Shown in pieces: positions 36,353 through 46,998 of a stretch of DNA of 64,000 nucleotides. Made by a program: the position numbers and the translations under genes. Position 1 is the stretch's first letter; every line of letters begins with the position of its first letter. The DNA is from Paulownia fortunei. Lineage: Eukaryota > Streptophyta > Magnoliopsida > Lamiales > Paulowniaceae. The notes beneath the pieces were generated by a model. It had not been told where the DNA came from, did not search any database, and was given only the letters and a program-made list of their open reading frames with translations. The stretch is from contig CM033120.1 in the NCBI GenBank assembly GCA_019321725.1, forward strand, positions 2,578,275-2,642,274, given 5' to 3'.

Positions 36353-37185
36353 CTAATCCTCAAGGAACACGACATCTTTTCTTTTGATGACTTTTCTGTT
36401 AGCTAGGTCCCACAATATGTAGCCAAACTCTTCATGACCATAGCCCAAGAAAATACATAGTTTGGTCTTGTCGTCAAGTTTGGATCTTTCATCTTTTATA
36501 ATGTGTACAAATGCTCTACAGCTAAACACTCTCAAGTGTTTGTATGAAACATCATTCTCTATCCAAACTCTATCTGGGATATCATCATTCAAAGAAGTTG
36601 ATGGAGAAAGATTGATTAGATTAACTGCAGTCCTCATTGCTTCACCCCAAAAGGATTTAGGCAATTTGGAATGTGATTGATTAGATTAACTGCAGTCCTC
36701 ATTTCTTCACCCCAAAAGGATTTAGGCAATTTGGAATGTGATAACATACAATTGATTCTTTTATAAATTATCTTGTTCATCCTCTCTGCCACACCATTAT
36801 GTTGAGGAGTCTTTGGGACGCTCTTCTCAAGCCTGATACCATGATCGCTGCAATGTTGCTCAAAAGGATATTGGTATTCACCACCATTATCTGCACGAAT
36901 GCACTTCAATTTCCTTCATGTTTCTTTTTCAACCTTTGCTTGGAAATGCTTAAAGACCTCTAGAGTTTGATATTTATATTTCAAAGCAAAGCACCAAACT
37001 TTTCTAGAGAAATCATCAATAAATATAACAAAGTACAAAGCGCCACCAAGACTTCTATCTTTCATGTAACACAAATCAGTATGCACCAAATCTAAATGAT
37101 GAGATTTTCTAGATGGAGAAAAACTCTTAAATGCAGTTCTGTGTTGTTTTCTAGCCAAACAATCAACATAGGTTTGCAGGTGCAT
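36353..37185 (-). pseudogene. Copia integrase with a 65-bp tandem duplication
   Basis: The minus-strand frame contains the integrase zinc-finger end (CLARKQHR) and the first catalytic region (LDLVHTDLC, FVIFIDDFSRKVW). The core follows with IRADNGGEY and PQHNGVAERMN, then the fold after the core (LPKSFWGE, MRTAVNLIN) and FLGYGHEEFGYILWD. The segment encoding LPKSFWGE...AVNLIN occurs twice because plus-strand 36610-36674 is repeated at 36675-36739. Since 65 is not a multiple of three, the duplication shifts the frame. Confidence 0.92.
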
Positions 37186-37778
37186 ATTTGTTACCTCAGG
37201 GAGGAGTTCTTTCTAGCCAAAAGTTCCAAGCCTTTCTGACTTAAGTGTCCAAGCCTTTTATGCCACAACTTAATGGAGGAATTTTTGAAAATTGCATTGA
37301 CCTCTCCATTCAATAGTATAGCCTACATCAAGTAGAGTGAATTTTGTTTCTTACCTTTAACAACAATAAAAGATCTTTTGGTGAGCTTCTACTTTCCTTC
37401 ACAAAAGTAATTAGCATAGCCATCATTGTCAAGCTTGCTAGTGAAAATAATGTTGATCCGAATGTTAGGAATATATCTGAAATCTTTAAGCAGGAGTCTA
37501 TATCCTGTATCAATATCTAAGATGATGCTCCCCATGTCCACGACTTCCGACACACCATGACTGGCAATTCTGACTTTGTCAAAGCTGCCACTAGTGTATG
37601 ATATGAACATATCACGATGTGGAGTGATATAATATGAAACTCCTGAATCAATAATCTAGTTTGTCTGTTGGCATGATGAGCTTATACAAGCATCATCATA
37701 AATGATGATAACATTACCATCAGCTGCAACAATGATAGTGTCTTTGTCATCTTTCTTGTTTTCATTATTTCTATTCTG

Positions 37779-38400
37779 TTAAACTCTTTTCTTCTTTCTG
37801 CAATCTCTCTTATAGTGGTTTGGACCACCACAATAATGGTATTTGAAATCCTTCTTGGACTTGCGCTTCACTTTGTATTTGTCTCTCCAATTTAGAGGAC
37901 CTATGTTCTTGCTCCTTCCTCGTTTATCAGTATTTTCTTCTACTAAAGTTTTTGACTCAGAAGAATATTCTTGTTCATTTCTTCTGGATTCTTCATTAAG
38001 AAGACAATCTTTGACCATTTACTAGGTCAATGCTCTATTTGGAGTTGAATTACTGATTGACACTATAAGTGTATCCCAATTGTTAGGCAACGAGCTAAGT
38101 AGCAATAAAGTAACCACTTCATCATCAAGCAGTATCTTCATAGTGATGGATCGATTTATTAGACCTTGGTACGCAGTTAGATGCTTCGTCATATTTGCAC
38201 CTTCCTGGTACCTAAGTCGAACAATCATTCTTATAATACAAGCTTTGTTCAAGGCATTTTTCGTCTTAAACATGACCTCTATTTTCTTACACAATACATC
38301 AGTCTTTTCCTCATTTACAAAATGATAGAGATACTATGCTCAACAAAGCGTCGAATATACCCCACTATATTTTTGTGAAGATATTTCATTCATCATTATT
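37779..38400 (-). pseudogene. Copia gag with altered zinc knuckle
   Basis: Two open segments (38294-38022 and 38018-37779) read as the C-terminal half of a copia gag. They contain LLSSLPNNWDTLIVSIS and end with a nucleocapsid-like KYHYCGGPNHYKRDCRKK. The expected CCHC knuckle has its first Cys position occupied by Tyr, while the other Cys, the His and the last Cys remain. A frame break separates the two parts. The protease region between gag and integrase (about 37190-37770) is present only as short frames. Confidence 0.8.
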
Positions 38401-38567
38401 TATTTCTTTTGGTTTGGTAGTATTACCATACAAGGGCAAATAAAGATCCTTGCAATAGAGAAGATCCAATATACTCGATTTCTAAATTGAGTAGTTTGAT
38501 CCATTTAATTTGAATATCCCCAAAAAATATTGATTCTTTGATTTTTTAATTCGCAACCGTAATAACG

Positions 38568-38583
38568 TGACTCTGATACCACT
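38568..38583 (-). other. Primer-binding site, initiator tRNA-Met type
   Basis: On the minus strand, immediately after the 5' LTR, this reads AGTGGTATCAGAGTCA. TGGTATCAGAG is the classic plant copia site complementary to the 3' end of initiator tRNA-Met. It fixes the orientation and the LTR edge. Confidence 0.88.
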
Positions 38584-39018
38584 TGTTAGGAAAGAGAGCC
38601 AAGACTTCCATTATGTATATAGTAGGTTTACAAATTCTCCCTAAACTAGCTGATACATAAATAATCTTCAAGAGAATATCTTTTGGATCACAAATATCAG
38701 AATCTTCTCAACTTGGAATACTAAAGAAAAATAGGAAGACTATTTTAAGAGAGAATGAAAATTGCTAGAATTTTTCTCCCTATTTCTTCTCTCAAAACAC
38801 TCTATTTTTCTCTCACTCAACTCTCTTATTTTCTCTCTTTTTCTTGTGTGTTTTAGCTATGAAATGAGAACTTTATTTATAGGCAAGATTTGATGCCAAC
38901 TTTAAAATTTGGTAGATTCAATATTTGAATATTTGGTAACCATATTTTTTTTAATATTTTGGTAGCTATCCTATTTTTAATGTTTAGATATCCATCCATT
39001 TTTGTGAATTTACTAACA
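38584..39018 (-). repeat. 5' LTR of the Tork-like copia, internally shortened
   Basis: Starts TGTTAGGAAAGAGAGCC and ends TTTACTAACA. Compared with the left LTR it lacks about 130 nt near its plus-strand start and has many substitutions elsewhere. Confidence 0.9.
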
Positions 39019-40159
39019 ATAGTCTGATGAGAAATAGCAAAAGCGACAACCTGTAAGAAGAAGCTACATATCACAGTTCATGGTAGTACGATAACCTGTA
39101 AGAAGCTGGCAAGAGCACCTCATGGTAATATAATCACCTATAAGAGACTGTCTAACATAGTCTTTGGTAGCTCTAACAAGCCCAGAAAAGAAACACGAGT
39201 ATCATACAGATAAATCATAAGTATGAAACAACAATCTAAGACAATATAACAGCGTTTAGTGGATGAAGACTCCCCTGAAGATAACAACAAGATAACAACT
39301 GTACTGCAGAATATAAACTTAAAAAAAGAAAAATCGGCTAATAGTGGACCAAATAAGTTCCATGGTCAATGCAGTATCTCGCCAGGATTAACATCCTTGG
39401 TTAATGCGACCGCATGTAATTCTTTAGAACTTGTAGGAAAAGAGTACTCTGGTTCGCACTAAGTCAGAAGCGAACAGTGCAGATAAGGTTTTCATAAAAA
39501 AACTAACACTCATATTTTACCCTTAGGATCCTTAGTCCTTTGACCTCCAAGCTTTGCAATTCAAGAAGTCAAATTGTCAAGCAAAAAATGAAAAAAGAAA
39601 AGAAAAAGTGAGGTGAGACAAACAGAAGCCGCCAAGGCAGCCACTCCAAAGCCATCTTGGTCTCGGCCATACATACTCCATACCTTGGCGGGCGAGGCTC
39701 AACCCACAGATGTTCAATCAAGGAGGAAAACTGATGCCAGACAGCCTCGGTCGCCCACATAACCCTAGCCGACGGGCAAGGCATAACCTTGTGAGCCATT
39801 GCCACGCTGAAGCCCGGGAAGCGTCTGGGCGATGCCCTTGTTGCCAGTGAGAAAGAACGGTGGGAGGACCCTTCAACAGCTTCCCTACGGTGGTGGCTTC
39901 TCATCCTATCGTCTAATGGCCCCTCGTTCGACAATAATTTGCTTTGCAGAATAAAATCATAAATTTACAATTCAACCCCTGAAAAATGAAGAAATGACAC
40001 TCAAAGTCCCTAAATAAAAAAATTACAATCGAGTCCTCAAAAGATTGAAAGATTTACAAATGAATTCGTAAAAAAGAAAAACTATAAATCAACCCTTGGC
40101 TTATCAAAAACTGAAGTGAAAGAACTTAGTATAAAATCATGTTAAGCTCTATGAAGTGA
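39019..40159. other. Spacer with a GC-rich island of unknown origin (39600-39950)
   Basis: The flanks are AT-rich, with repeated phrases such as ACCTGTAAGAAG at about 39048 and 39094. A sharp GC-rich island at about 39600-39950 holds a 121-codon minus-strand frame (39934-39569) with no recognisable domain. It may be a captured gene fragment or transposon internal sequence. Plus-strand 39960-40110 (ATTCAACCCCTGAAAAATGA onward) resembles Mutator-type terminal sequence, but no mate was found. Confidence 0.35.
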
Positions 40160-40645
40160 AAGAGCACTCCATGAAGAAATGCAGCCTTTACATCAAATTG
40201 TTCAATCTCCAGGTCCAAGCTGGCAAAAATTTCGAGAACAACTCTGATTGAAGGCATCTTCACCACATATGAGAAAATTTCATCAAAATAAACACCCTTT
40301 TGTGATTGGATCCCTTTACAACCAGTTTCGATTTGTACCTTGGTTTTGTGTTATACTCATCAGTTTTTAGCCTGTAAACCCATTTGTTTTTAATGTTTTC
40401 TTGTCTTTTGACAGCTTTACAAGCTCACAGATGTGATTTTCTTGTAGGGATTTCATCTTTTCCTTCATAGCCTCTAACCACTTACCTTTATGATAATGTG
40501 ATAAGACCTCTATGAAATTCTCTGGTTCTCCCCCATTAGTGAGCATTACATACTCATGTGGATTATATCGGTAGAAGGTTGTCTTTGTCTGGTGGAACTT
40601 TTGACCTCAGCCTCTAGTGGTGGAACTAGGAAAATATCATCAACT
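40160..40645 (-). pseudogene. Second copy of a copia integrase-RT linker fragment
   Basis: This aligns almost base for base with 35765-36245 of the neighbouring copia. Shared blocks include CATGAAGAAATGCAGCCTTT, GTTTTTAGCCTGTAAACC and GGTTCTCCCCCATTAGTGAG. It covers only the end of the integrase linker and the start of RT, with no LTR. Small substitutions distinguish the copies, so it derives from a related element or a local duplication. Confidence 0.9.
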
Positions 40646-41525
40646 ATGCAGAGTGCAGACTTAGTCTGCGCTCAAAAAGCCTATTTTCGCCCGAAAAGGC
40701 CAAGTCCAAGTAGCAAAAAATTACTAACTCCTTATGCTCCTAGCAACCTAAACATGAGTTGGAGATATATGATGGACATAATTTAATTTAACTAAAAATA
40801 AATATTACATTTTAGCCTATTAAGGAAAATGGGTCCATAAGGCCCAAATACGAAGAAGGGCCTGTTAGGCCTTAGTTGCGTGATAAATACATATAAATAT
40901 TCATTATATGCCATTATACAAGGTATTCAGTTTATTTGTATTTTATTTGAGTTAGTTGTCTTTATTTTGGATCTTCTATTCTAATATGGCTAATTCATGA
41001 TAAATATATATTTAAAAAAATAATTTATATATTTGACATTTTATGATGTATAATATGAGATACAATATCAAATTGGAACAAGGATCTCTATTTAAACATA
41101 TAGAAGTTCATTCATATCAAAGAGATATCAAACTAATTTCACTAATTGATAGTACAACTGTACAAGCGAAACATAAAATCACAAAAAGAAGCAAGCAAAA
41201 AAAAAGGTTACACATATTGTTACAATTAACATGTAATAAAACAATATCTAATAGTTTGATTTTGTAGTTTTTCTTAACACCCACCTCCAAATTCTTTTTT
41301 GTTCGTTTCCCATTTTAAGTTATTATATATAGGAACATTAATTATATCTACTTTATTTTTACTTCTTTGACTTGTTGCCATGAGCATGCATGTATAAAAG
41401 ATTTGTAATCCCCATATGTTTTTTGACCCCTCAACTTCCTATAATTTCAATATAATTACGCACTTTAAGGTCAGAATTTATAAAGGCCAATGATAAATGA
41501 TTGACTAAATATGGAGGCCACCTAG
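40646..41525. other. AT-rich spacer downstream of the kelch gene
   Basis: No gene was found. It probably contains the 3' UTR of the minus-strand kelch gene next to its stop codon at 41528-41526. Confidence 0.5.
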
Positions 41526-42617
41526 TCAAAATTCTTGTTTTAGGACACAACAATGCCCACAGAGCTCCTTTTCTCCTACTTCCTCGATCGGCTCGAAGCT
41601 CCGCCATCCATCGCCGTTGGCCGCCGTGTCGAAGACGTGCGCCTCCGACCTCATCTGCCCCGGCATCCTGTACCCGGCAAGGAAGTACAACTGGTTCCCA
41701 ATGGGAGCCATGGTGAGGTACAACCTCTCCATGGGTGGCCAGTTCGAACCCGCCGCCCCATGCGTGGAAGCTGGAGATAGGCAGTCGAAATGGGATCCAT
41801 GCACCACGTTCCAAATGTTCTCTTTCTCGTCATAAGCCTCAATATGGCCCTTCCACGGCTTGAAGCAATCCCCCGAGCTGAAAAGCTTCCCATTCACCGC
41901 CACGATTTGGTTCGGCGGCACGTCGAGATCCCACATCCGGGCCACGAAATCCCACCTGTCGCGCTGCGCGTCGTAAACTTCTGCAGAACTCCGCGTCATT
42001 ACATACGGGCCTCGGTTCTCGCCGCCGTCGACGAACCCGCCGACGACGTGGATTTTCCCTTGCCATGTCACAGCCACACACTTATACCTCATCGTGCTCA
42101 TGTTAGCCAGAGATCTCCATTGGTCCAAAGCCGGGTCATAGATCTCGGAAGACGAGATGCCCTTGGCCCTAACCAATGTGCTTTGCCCCCCAGCAACATA
42201 GATTTTGTTGTTACTAACTGTGCAAGCAAAGCTGAACCTGGGCTGGGCCATTGGCGCGCATGTCTCCCAACTGTCTGTTCTGACATTGTATCTGCGCACG
42301 CAGGGGACAACCCTCGGGTTGAATTCATGAGCTACACCGGCTCCGTCGTGTTCCGCCACTTTACGGCAGAGGCGGCCACCTATTACGTAAATGTGGTGGC
42401 CTAGAGAGACCATGGAGAAGTCTTTCAAGACAAGGTTTTCGCCAACTCCTGGAACGGAAGTGGCTCGATGCCACGAGTTGGTGGATGGAGTGTAACAATC
42501 TATGAAGGTAGAGGTGTTGAGAGTGTCATTCTTGGCACAGAATGGGGCGTAAATTCGATAATCATCGGTTGGGGAAAGGTTCCTGGAGTCTCGAGAGAGT
42601 CGAGAAAGAGAGCCCAT
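41526..42617 (-). CDS. Kelch-repeat (galactose-oxidase-like) beta-propeller protein
   Basis: An intronless 363-aa gene. Kelch units recur about every 50-60 residues: HHIYVIGG (74-81), NKIYVAGG (137-144), GKIHVVGGFVDGG (187-199), GKLFSSGD (243-250) and NQLYFLAG (308-315). Each is followed at the usual distance by a Tyr/Trp pair such as YNVRTDSW, YDPALDQW, YDAQRDRW and YDEKENIW. This predicts a five- or six-bladed propeller. No F-box motif precedes it, so a role as an SCF substrate receptor is not supported by the sequence. Plant relatives include kelch proteins with and without F-boxes, and the role of this one is unknown. The frame is intact and much more GC-rich than the flanks. Antisense open frames across it are composition shadows. 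Confidence 0.9.
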   Translation of the reverse strand: MGSLSRLSRDSRNLSPTDDYRIYAPFCAKNDTLNTSTFIDCYTPSTNSWHRATSVPGVGENLVLKDFSMVSLGHHIYVIGGRLCRKVAEHDGAGVAHEFNPRVVPCVRRYNVRTDSWETCAPMAQPRFSFACTVSNNKIYVAGGQSTLVRAKGISSSEIYDPALDQWRSLANMSTMRYKCVAVTWQGKIHVVGGFVDGGENRGPYVMTRSSAEVYDAQRDRWDFVARMWDLDVPPNQIVAVNGKLFSSGDCFKPWKGHIEAYDEKENIWNVVHGSHFDCLSPASTHGAAGSNWPPMERLYLTMAPIGNQLYFLAGYRMPGQMRSEAHVFDTAANGDGWRSFEPIEEVGEKELCGHCCVLKQEF

Positions 42618-42659
42618 TTTTGAGTGGTGGTTATAGGCCCTTTTTCCGTGTCGAGATCG

Positions 42660-42700
42660 AGGAAGGGATTAGAGTGTGTATAAGTGACTGATATAGAGGA
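42660..42700 (-). promoter_or_regulatory. Possible core promoter of the kelch gene
   Basis: On the minus strand a TATA-like CTCTATATCAG lies at 42698-42688, about 70 bases upstream of the ATG at 42617. This spacing would give a short 5' UTR of about 40 nt. Only the motif and its position support this. Confidence 0.35.
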
Positions 42701-42930
42701 ACAGACGGATAGAACTAAGGTTGTAAGAAAATAGTGATTTTGTAGGTATTGAAGAATTAGACAATATGGTATGACAGGATCAAGGGTTTTGTAGTTGAAT
42801 CCTATGGTTTTTCTTGTTCTTGTTCATGATGTTAGGTTTATTTGTATCTTTTGATGATAACTGGGAAGAGAAAGGACAATTATTGGCAAATTACAAAGTG
42901 ATTGGCCTAGAGATTGGATACATTCTTGGT

Positions 42931-43027
42931 GGTGTACAATCATGCTCAGGATTAATTATTCATATGAGGTTGATGAATCTTTGGTTCATCAGTTGTGGGT
43001 GAGAGATTTTCCCTATGAAAGTTTCGG
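42931..43027. repeat. Direct repeat copy A (about 97 bp)
   Basis: Starts GGTGTACAATCATGC and ends CCTATGAAAG. It matches 43307-43402 with a few substitutions and small gaps. The intervening 280 bases are not repeated. Confidence 0.85.
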
Positions 43028-43306
43028 GCCTCATTTGTTCTTTCGTTTTTCAATTTTTATTAGTTTAAATGTATGCATAGCGATTGTTTTACCTAATCTT
43101 ATTAAAAATAATTCGTTTTATTTTTTCATTTTCCCATTTAAATACTTTTCACACTATTTTTCTCATTTTCAAATCATTTTTATATAATTTCAATCAATTT
43201 TTCCTTTCAATCAACTCATGTCTTCCCACCCCTACTCAATAAGACCAACAATTACTCACTAACTATGATTAATATATTTTTATTAATATCTACATTATTA
43301 ATATGA

Positions 43307-43402
43307 GGTGTACAATCATGCACATAATTAATTATTCATATGAGGTTGGTGAATTTTGGTTCATCATTTCTGGGTGAGAGATTTTTCCTATGAAAGTCTT
43401 GG
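43307..43402. repeat. Direct repeat copy B (about 96 bp)
   Basis: Starts GGTGTACAATCATGC and shares ATTAATTATTCATATGAGGT and GGGTGAGAGATTTT with copy A. The pair may be remnants of a duplication or of a small element's ends in direct orientation. Confidence 0.85.
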
Positions 43403-44144
43403 TTACTCAATAAAATTATTGGGTACGTCCCGAAATAAAATTTTCATTTGACTAGTATGAAATTTTAAGTAATAGTTAAAAATGTAATTTGTTTATGAAT
43501 TTAGATATTGTTATTATTCTAAAAAGCATTAGTTCACATTATTATTTTAATTAATAGGATTAGTTTTGAACAAAAATCATATAAATATATATATTTGAAG
43601 AATGGGCCTTATAATGGGATATTCTGAAAAATGAGGTTTGGAATTACAAAAAGTTATTATATGCACCCATTACGAAAATTCCAAATTACAAAAATCATGC
43701 TACATTGATATCAGGATTCAATAATTAATGAATTATAGACAGTGGATAATTACTTCTATTTTACTTTTGGTAGTTGATCCACTTCTTGGTGCTGGTGCAG
43801 CTCATTATATGAGCTCACTCAATTCTTGTAGTCAAGCCAAGGCTCTTGTATACTACTATCACAGATACATTTATTCCTAATTAATTATATTTTATTTCAA
43901 TTTCAATTTTACTTTAATTTGGTTGGTATTAAGGTTTCTTTCTTTTTTTTTTTTTTAAAAAAACCCCAAGTATTCAACTGTGATTATTAATTCTATTGTA
44001 GATAATTTGGGGGTACTTACACTAATTTCCCCAAGTGGGTTAAAAAAATATATTGTAAAATTAGCCACGTAGCTATAAATGAGTGGCAAAAATAGTGTTG
44101 TCCAAATTCAAATTGATAATAAAAAATCTATAATTATCCTTAAT
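43403..44144. other. AT-rich spacer
   Basis: No gene could be supported. A poly-T/poly-A transition lies at about 43942-43964. The segment from about 44060 (GCCACGTAGC, GAGTGGCAAAA) may already belong to the inverted-repeat element that follows. Confidence 0.45.
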
Positions 44145-44245
44145 TTTGCCAAAAATTTAATTTTTTTATTGAAAAAACTTATATGCCAATCACACGAAGC
44201 TTGAGGATTTTGGGGATGCCGATAGAATCATTCTAGGTGGCCACG
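44145..44245 (+). repeat. Left arm of a large inverted repeat
   Basis: This reads ATTTTGCCAAAAATTTAATT, then CTTGAGGATTTTGG and GATAGAATCATTCTAGGTGG. The reverse complement of 48455-48565 has the same ordered blocks with small gaps. The arms face each other about 4.2 kb apart and enclose the gag-only LTR element, so they look like terminal inverted repeats of an older DNA element. Confidence 0.65.
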
Positions 44246-44605
44246 GCGACCATGGCCCAGCCCTGTGGTGCGCCTACGTAATGTCCTCATCTGCCAAGTT
44301 TGAAAAAATGGTTGCCAACTAAATTAAGTTGAATTAAAAAGTATCTTATTTAATTTCAAAATATTTAAGAAAAAAATTATTTTATTCATTAAATATAAAA
44401 TTAATCATGTAAGAAAATTAAAAATTCATTTTTGTAATTCTTAACAAATTTACATTAATTTTTGTAACTTTAATTAATACAATTCAGTTCATAAATTAAC
44501 TTTTAATTAATCAACTAATTAGTTATCAATAAGAGAGTAAAAATTTAGCATTAGCGATTCGAGAATCTAATTAATCAAAAGAAAATGTCCTTCAATAATA
44601 TTAAT

Positions 44606-45224
44606 TCGAAGGTATAACACCTTGATATCGAATCAAACGTTAGACTTCAAGAACGTCAACTTCTTGGATTTGAATATTTGTTGGTGGATCGACCCTTCAA
44701 TCTCCTCCAAAGTGTATTTAATCTCTAATAACGTTAATTCGAGGGTTTAATAACTTAATATCGAATTAAACATTATTATTTGCATAGACTCCGAGATAAC
44801 GCCTTGATTTTTGTCTTGAATACCGTGGATCTCCTTGAATTTGATTGCCTTGGTTGAGAGAATTTTCTCCAACACCTTTTTTACTTGGACTTCTTCTTCA
44901 CAACTTATATTTTTGACTCTTGCGAATGATCACTCTTTATACTTGTAGGATATGGGTTATTTGATAAGTCATTAATGAAGTAGCACGATTTAATTGATAT
45001 CTATATTTTGATCACAAGATTTGATACAATCTTGATTCCCAAAAATTGAGATTTAACACTTGGCGAAATTTAATTGGCCAATAATATATATTATAATATC
45101 AATTAATTAACTATTTATTTTAGAAATTAAATTTGATTAAATTCCCAATAAAAATAAAAAATAAAAAAATGATATTTAATATATTATTTCATATGTGTGT
45201 TGGGATAAATTTTATTTGTCTACA
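44606..45224 (-). repeat. 3' LTR of the gag-only element, truncated at its left end
   Basis: Homology with the right LTR starts around GGTATAACACCTTGATATCG and continues to the terminal TCTACA. About 190 nt present at the start of the right LTR are missing here. Immediately right of it, the minus strand reads CTCGAGGGGGCATT, a good polypurine tract. Confidence 0.85.
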
Positions 45225-45374
45225 AATGCCCCCTCGAGACTTGTTCACGGACAATGCATCTTAAAGTGAATAAGTCTCGAACTCTTTCATCAATAGGATC
45301 AAGTTATAACAGTTTACTTGAATTTATTTGGAATATAAAGATAATTTTAACTCATATCGAGAAGTTCTTCTGTT

Positions 45375-45725
45375 GAATTAATTTGAACTTGTAAATAGTT
45401 TATCCTCATATAAAAAATTTCTTTAAATTTGATTTGGATTTGTAGATAGTTTATCCTCATATCAAGGAGTTCTTGACTTGAATTTATTTGGAATTTATAG
45501 ATAGTTTATACTCGTATCAATGAGTCTCTATTTGAATTTAAATTTGCAGATAGTTTATATTCATATCAAGGAGTATTTAATTTGATTTGATTTGTAAACC
45601 TTTTATACTCATGTCAAGGAGCTTTTGAATTTATTTGAGCTTGCCAATAGTTTATACTCTTGTCAAGGAGCATTTGTACAAAATTTAATTTTGACAATTA
45701 TAGATAGTTTATGCTCGTATTTAGG
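45375..45725. repeat. Tandem array of about seven 46-57-bp units in the element's 3' UTR
   Basis: Each unit carries a variant of AGATAGTTTATACTC, then ATATCAAGGAG and an AATTTGAATTT stretch. Unit starts fall near 45393, 45443, 45498, 45547, 45598, 45644 and 45701. The array sits between the gag stop and the polypurine tract. Confidence 0.85.
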
Positions 45726-46998
45726 AGCATTGAAAAGTCGAAGTAGCAGTTGTTGCAAATGAAACCACATCTTCTTCAGCTTCATCATCATTAACATCAT
45801 TTGGGTATTTCTGTTTGTCAAAATTCATACTTATCTCAATAGCATGTGCACAAGTTGCTAATTCCTCAAAAGTTTTTGGTTTGATTCCTTGAAGTATATA
45901 ACAGAGACCCCAATGCATTCCTTGGATGCATATCTCAATCGCAAAAGTTTCTAACAAAGTATCTTTATAATTGAAAAATAAATTTCTCCAATTATGGATA
46001 TATTCAAATACTGACTCATCTTCTTTTTGTTTTAAATTAGCAAGTTCAACCATACTAACAATACGATGGGTGCTATAAAAGCGATTGAAAAACTCTTCTT
46101 CTAACTGCTCCCAATTATCAATTGAGTTTGCCTCAAGATCGATCTACCAATCAAATGCACTTCCCATCAATGAGCGGACAAATTGTTTAATCAGACATTC
46201 TCCAAATGTTCTAGCATTGTTGCACGTCTCAATAAAATGAGCCATGTGTTGCTTTGGGTTTCCTTTGCCATCAAGTTGTTGAAATTTTAGGGGTTGGTAG
46301 CCAACTGGCATCTTCAAATTGTCAATTCTCTCAGTGTACAGTTTGATATAAGTCAAGGACGACTTGGAGCTCCCATCGAACTTGTTTTTGATAGTCCCCA
46401 TGATAAACTTCTTCAATTGGTCAACTGGAATCAACTCATCAGATGAAACTTGCAATTCTTTAGTTGAAGACTTCTCCATTTCACTTGATTTTTGCTTCTT
46501 GGACGTTTCAACTTCATCATAAACTTCAACTTGTTTGCCCATTATGCGGCTAGTATCAACATTGTCTACTTTGTTCATCAATTTTGTGATTTGGGAATTT
46601 TGCTCTTGAATATGTTTTGTGAGTCCCTCAACAACCTTTGTCAAATTTGCAATTTGCTCTTCGAGTGAAGTAGTTTTGACCATCATGACTGTTGCGACTT
46701 CAAAATTTGAGCTTGTAGAAGATTCAAGCATCGTAGTTGGATTCAACAACTCTTTCTCTATAACTTTTATTTCTTGCTTTTCATCCAATTTGACTGATAA
46801 TGTTAAATCATCATATTCTCTTCTCTTCTCATACTTATGTTTTAGAATTGTGACTTTATGGCTTGGCAACACACCATCTTGTTTTGCCCCCTCATGCTTG
46901 TGATTTGGAGTGGTGACTTCGTGGCTCGACAAAATACCATCTTGTCTTGCCCCCTTATACTTGTGGTTTGGAGTGGTGAGTTTGTGGCTCGGCGACAC
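45721..46998 (-). pseudogene. Ty3/gypsy-type gag with one in-frame stop
   Basis: A 426-codon frame interrupted by a single TAG at 46143-46141. The first part has imperfect 21-residue repeats (SHEVTTPNHKHEGAKQDG), a charged stretch and a coiled-coil-like segment (EEQIANLTKVVEGLTKHI). The retrotransposon-gag fold follows, with LKFQQLDGKGNPKQHMAHFI upstream of the stop and IHNWRNL and CIQGMHWGLCYILQGIKP downstream. The frame is continuous on both sides of the stop. No zinc knuckle is seen. The product would be the capsid-like protein of an LTR element. Confidence 0.85.

Larger units (their letters stand above)
33991..39018 (-). mobile_element. Nearly complete but inactive Ty1/copia (Tork/Tnt1-like) retrotransposon
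   Basis: A 5.0-kb minus-oriented element with the canonical order LTR-PBS-gag-integrase-RT-RNase H-PPT-LTR, as expected for Ty1/copia. Its LTRs begin TGTTGGGAAAG (left) and TGTTAGGAAAG (right). A primer-binding site complementary to initiator tRNA-Met and a polypurine tract are both in place. Protein segments resemble the Tork lineage (Tnt1-type). Every domain is broken by frameshifts or stops, including a 65-bp tandem duplication in integrase, so the copy is dead. The two LTRs differ in length (565 and 435 nt). No clean target-site duplication was seen. Confidence 0.92.

Noticed and set aside
37843..38378. Several plus-strand ORFs across the copia gag
   Set aside because: They are antisense to gag frames with a recognisable zinc knuckle and carry no motifs of their own.
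41790..42404. 204-codon ORF antisense to the kelch gene
   Set aside because: A shadow of a GC-rich coding region; no domain, and the kelch frame fully explains the sequence.
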